From JBHIFB01 sp046760905 (GTDB lineage: Bacteria > Gemmatimonadota > CAZMKB01), in contig JBHIFB010000150.1 of the NCBI GenBank assembly GCA_046760905.1, positions 1-6,975 on the forward strand: a DNA stretch of 6,975 nucleotides, written 5' to 3'. The position numbers were made by a program, and so were the translations under genes. Positions 6,700 to 6,975 of the stretch are shown one piece after another (position 1 is the first letter of the stretch; every line of letters begins with the position of its first letter). The notes under the pieces were generated by a model. It saw only the letters and a list, made by a program, of their open reading frames with translations. It searched no databases and was not told where the DNA came from.

Positions 6700-6760
6700 G
6701 TTGAATCAGGGGCAGACACTTGAAATGTGTCTGTCCGTCGTGTGTGAGGGGGGATTCAAC
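6700..6760 (+). other. Nested stem-loop after the selenoprotein stop codon
   Basis: GGGCAGACAC (6710-6719) pairs with GTGTCTGTCC (6727-6736) in a 10-bp stem (one G-T wobble) with a 7-nt loop. It is enclosed by a second, perfect 8-bp stem, GTTGAATC (6700-6707) with GATTCAAC (6753-6760). The structure lies 18 nt after the TAA. It has no T run, so it is not a classical intrinsic terminator. It could protect the 3' end of the mRNA or assist termination by another route. Confidence 0.5.
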
Positions 6761-6783
6761 AACACAACCTGTCTCGGCGAGGC

Positions 6784-6852
6784 ATGATGTGTAGTAACTT
6801 CCAGGAGCTGATCGAAAGACTCATGACCCACGTACATGACCTCCGGGAGTAG
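6784..6852 (+). CDS. Possible 22-residue ORF or fragment of a broken gene
   Basis: ATG ATG at 6784-6789 opens a 22-codon frame (MMCSNFQELIERLMTHVHDLRE) ending in TAG. No good ribosome binding site is visible upstream (CTCGGCGAGGC is only weakly similar). The amphipathic content (LIERL, HVHDLRE) is what would be expected for the N-terminal helix of LpxK-type proteins. The adjacent frame continues with SRRLAIS, so this may be the 5' piece of a frameshifted gene rather than a real small protein. I cannot assign a function. Confidence 0.2.
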   Translation: MMCSNFQELIERLMTHVHDLRE

Positions 6853-6975
6853 ACGGCTCGCTATTTCAGCTGGTATTCGAACAGGACACGTGGGGCGAGG
6901 AAGAGGAGAAAACCCCTTGGTGGTGAAAATCCTCGCTCACCTGAGAGGGAAGGGCATCGATGCCAGGGCGGGACC
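6836..6975 (+). CDS. Partial ORF at window edge, possible disrupted lpxK-like start
   Basis: The frame is open from ATG 6836 to the window end (46 codons plus two bases). Its second half, PLVVKILAHLRGKGIDA, resembles the segment after the P-loop of tetraacyldisaccharide 4'-kinase (LpxK), which usually reads GNxTxGGxGKTPLV followed by a helix and LRxRG. The upstream part RRLAISAG resembles the strand before that motif. The P-loop itself is not intact here (GRGRGENP). The +1 frame reads TWGEEEEKTP across the same bases, and adding one C to the CCCC at 6913-6916 would join it to PLVVK. A start at TTG 6917 behind AAGAGGAG (6901-6908) is an alternative reading. The identity is weakly supported. 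Confidence 0.25.
   Translation, partial: MTSGSRRLAISAGIRTGHVGRGRGENPLVVKILAHLRGKGIDARAG

Noticed and set aside
6860..6895. tRNA T-arm-like TTCGAA on either strand
   Set aside because: The flanking five bases do not pair, and no acceptor or anticodon stem can be built around it.

Overview
The window reads as a piece of a chromosome from a Gram-negative bacterium of the FCB superphylum, probably an uncultured candidate-phylum lineage. The main clue is the large secreted protein at the right. It ends in an NYPNPFNP-type C-terminal domain of the kind found on type IX-like secretion cargo, and it carries repeated beta-domains typical of these lineages. The exact phylum cannot be fixed from the sequence. 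All genes lie on the + strand.

Positions 1-236 are an AT-rich, non-coding leader with a near-consensus sigma70-type promoter (TTGATT, 17 bp, TATAAT), a 21-nt imperfect direct repeat and a 10-nt inverted repeat that covers the ffh ribosome binding site. Positions 237-4331 hold a tight translation and protein-export operon: ffh, rpsP, rimM, trmD, rplS and rnhB, with gaps of about 4-36 nt. This is the classical bacterial order, except that no KH-domain gene (khpA) lies between rpsP and rimM. The products cover co-translational membrane targeting (Ffh), the 30S protein bS16 and its assembly factor RimM, tRNA G37 methylation (TrmD), the 50S protein bL19, and removal of RNA from RNA/DNA hybrids (RNase HII).

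Positions 4424-6682 hold the most interesting gene. Conventional gene finding gives a 708-codon ORF starting at a GTG (4556) with no signal peptide. Reading upstream in the same frame shows a strong Shine-Dalgarno, an ATG at 4424, a good signal peptide, and a single in-frame TGA at 4538-4540. That TGA sits exactly where a thioredoxin-like CxxC motif is expected (T-G-U-P-S-C). A 7-bp perfect stem begins 6 nt after the TGA and encloses 23 nt, which suits a bacterial SECIS element. UGA is used as a normal stop by four neighbouring genes (ffh, rimM, rplS, rnhB), which argues against a changed genetic code. I interpret this as a 752-residue exported selenoprotein: signal peptide, Omp28-like thioredoxin fold with a UPSC redox motif, beta-rich region, two carboxypeptidase-regulatory-like domains, a glutamine-amidotransferase-like domain, and a C-terminal sorting domain. 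I do not know of a described selenoprotein with this architecture.

Positions 6683-6975 contain a nested stem-loop just past the stop codon, a 22-codon ORF, and an open frame running off the window edge. This last stretch contains fragments that resemble the start of LpxK, the lipid A 4'-kinase, but they are spread over different frames. It may be a broken gene, a region with sequence errors, or a chance resemblance.
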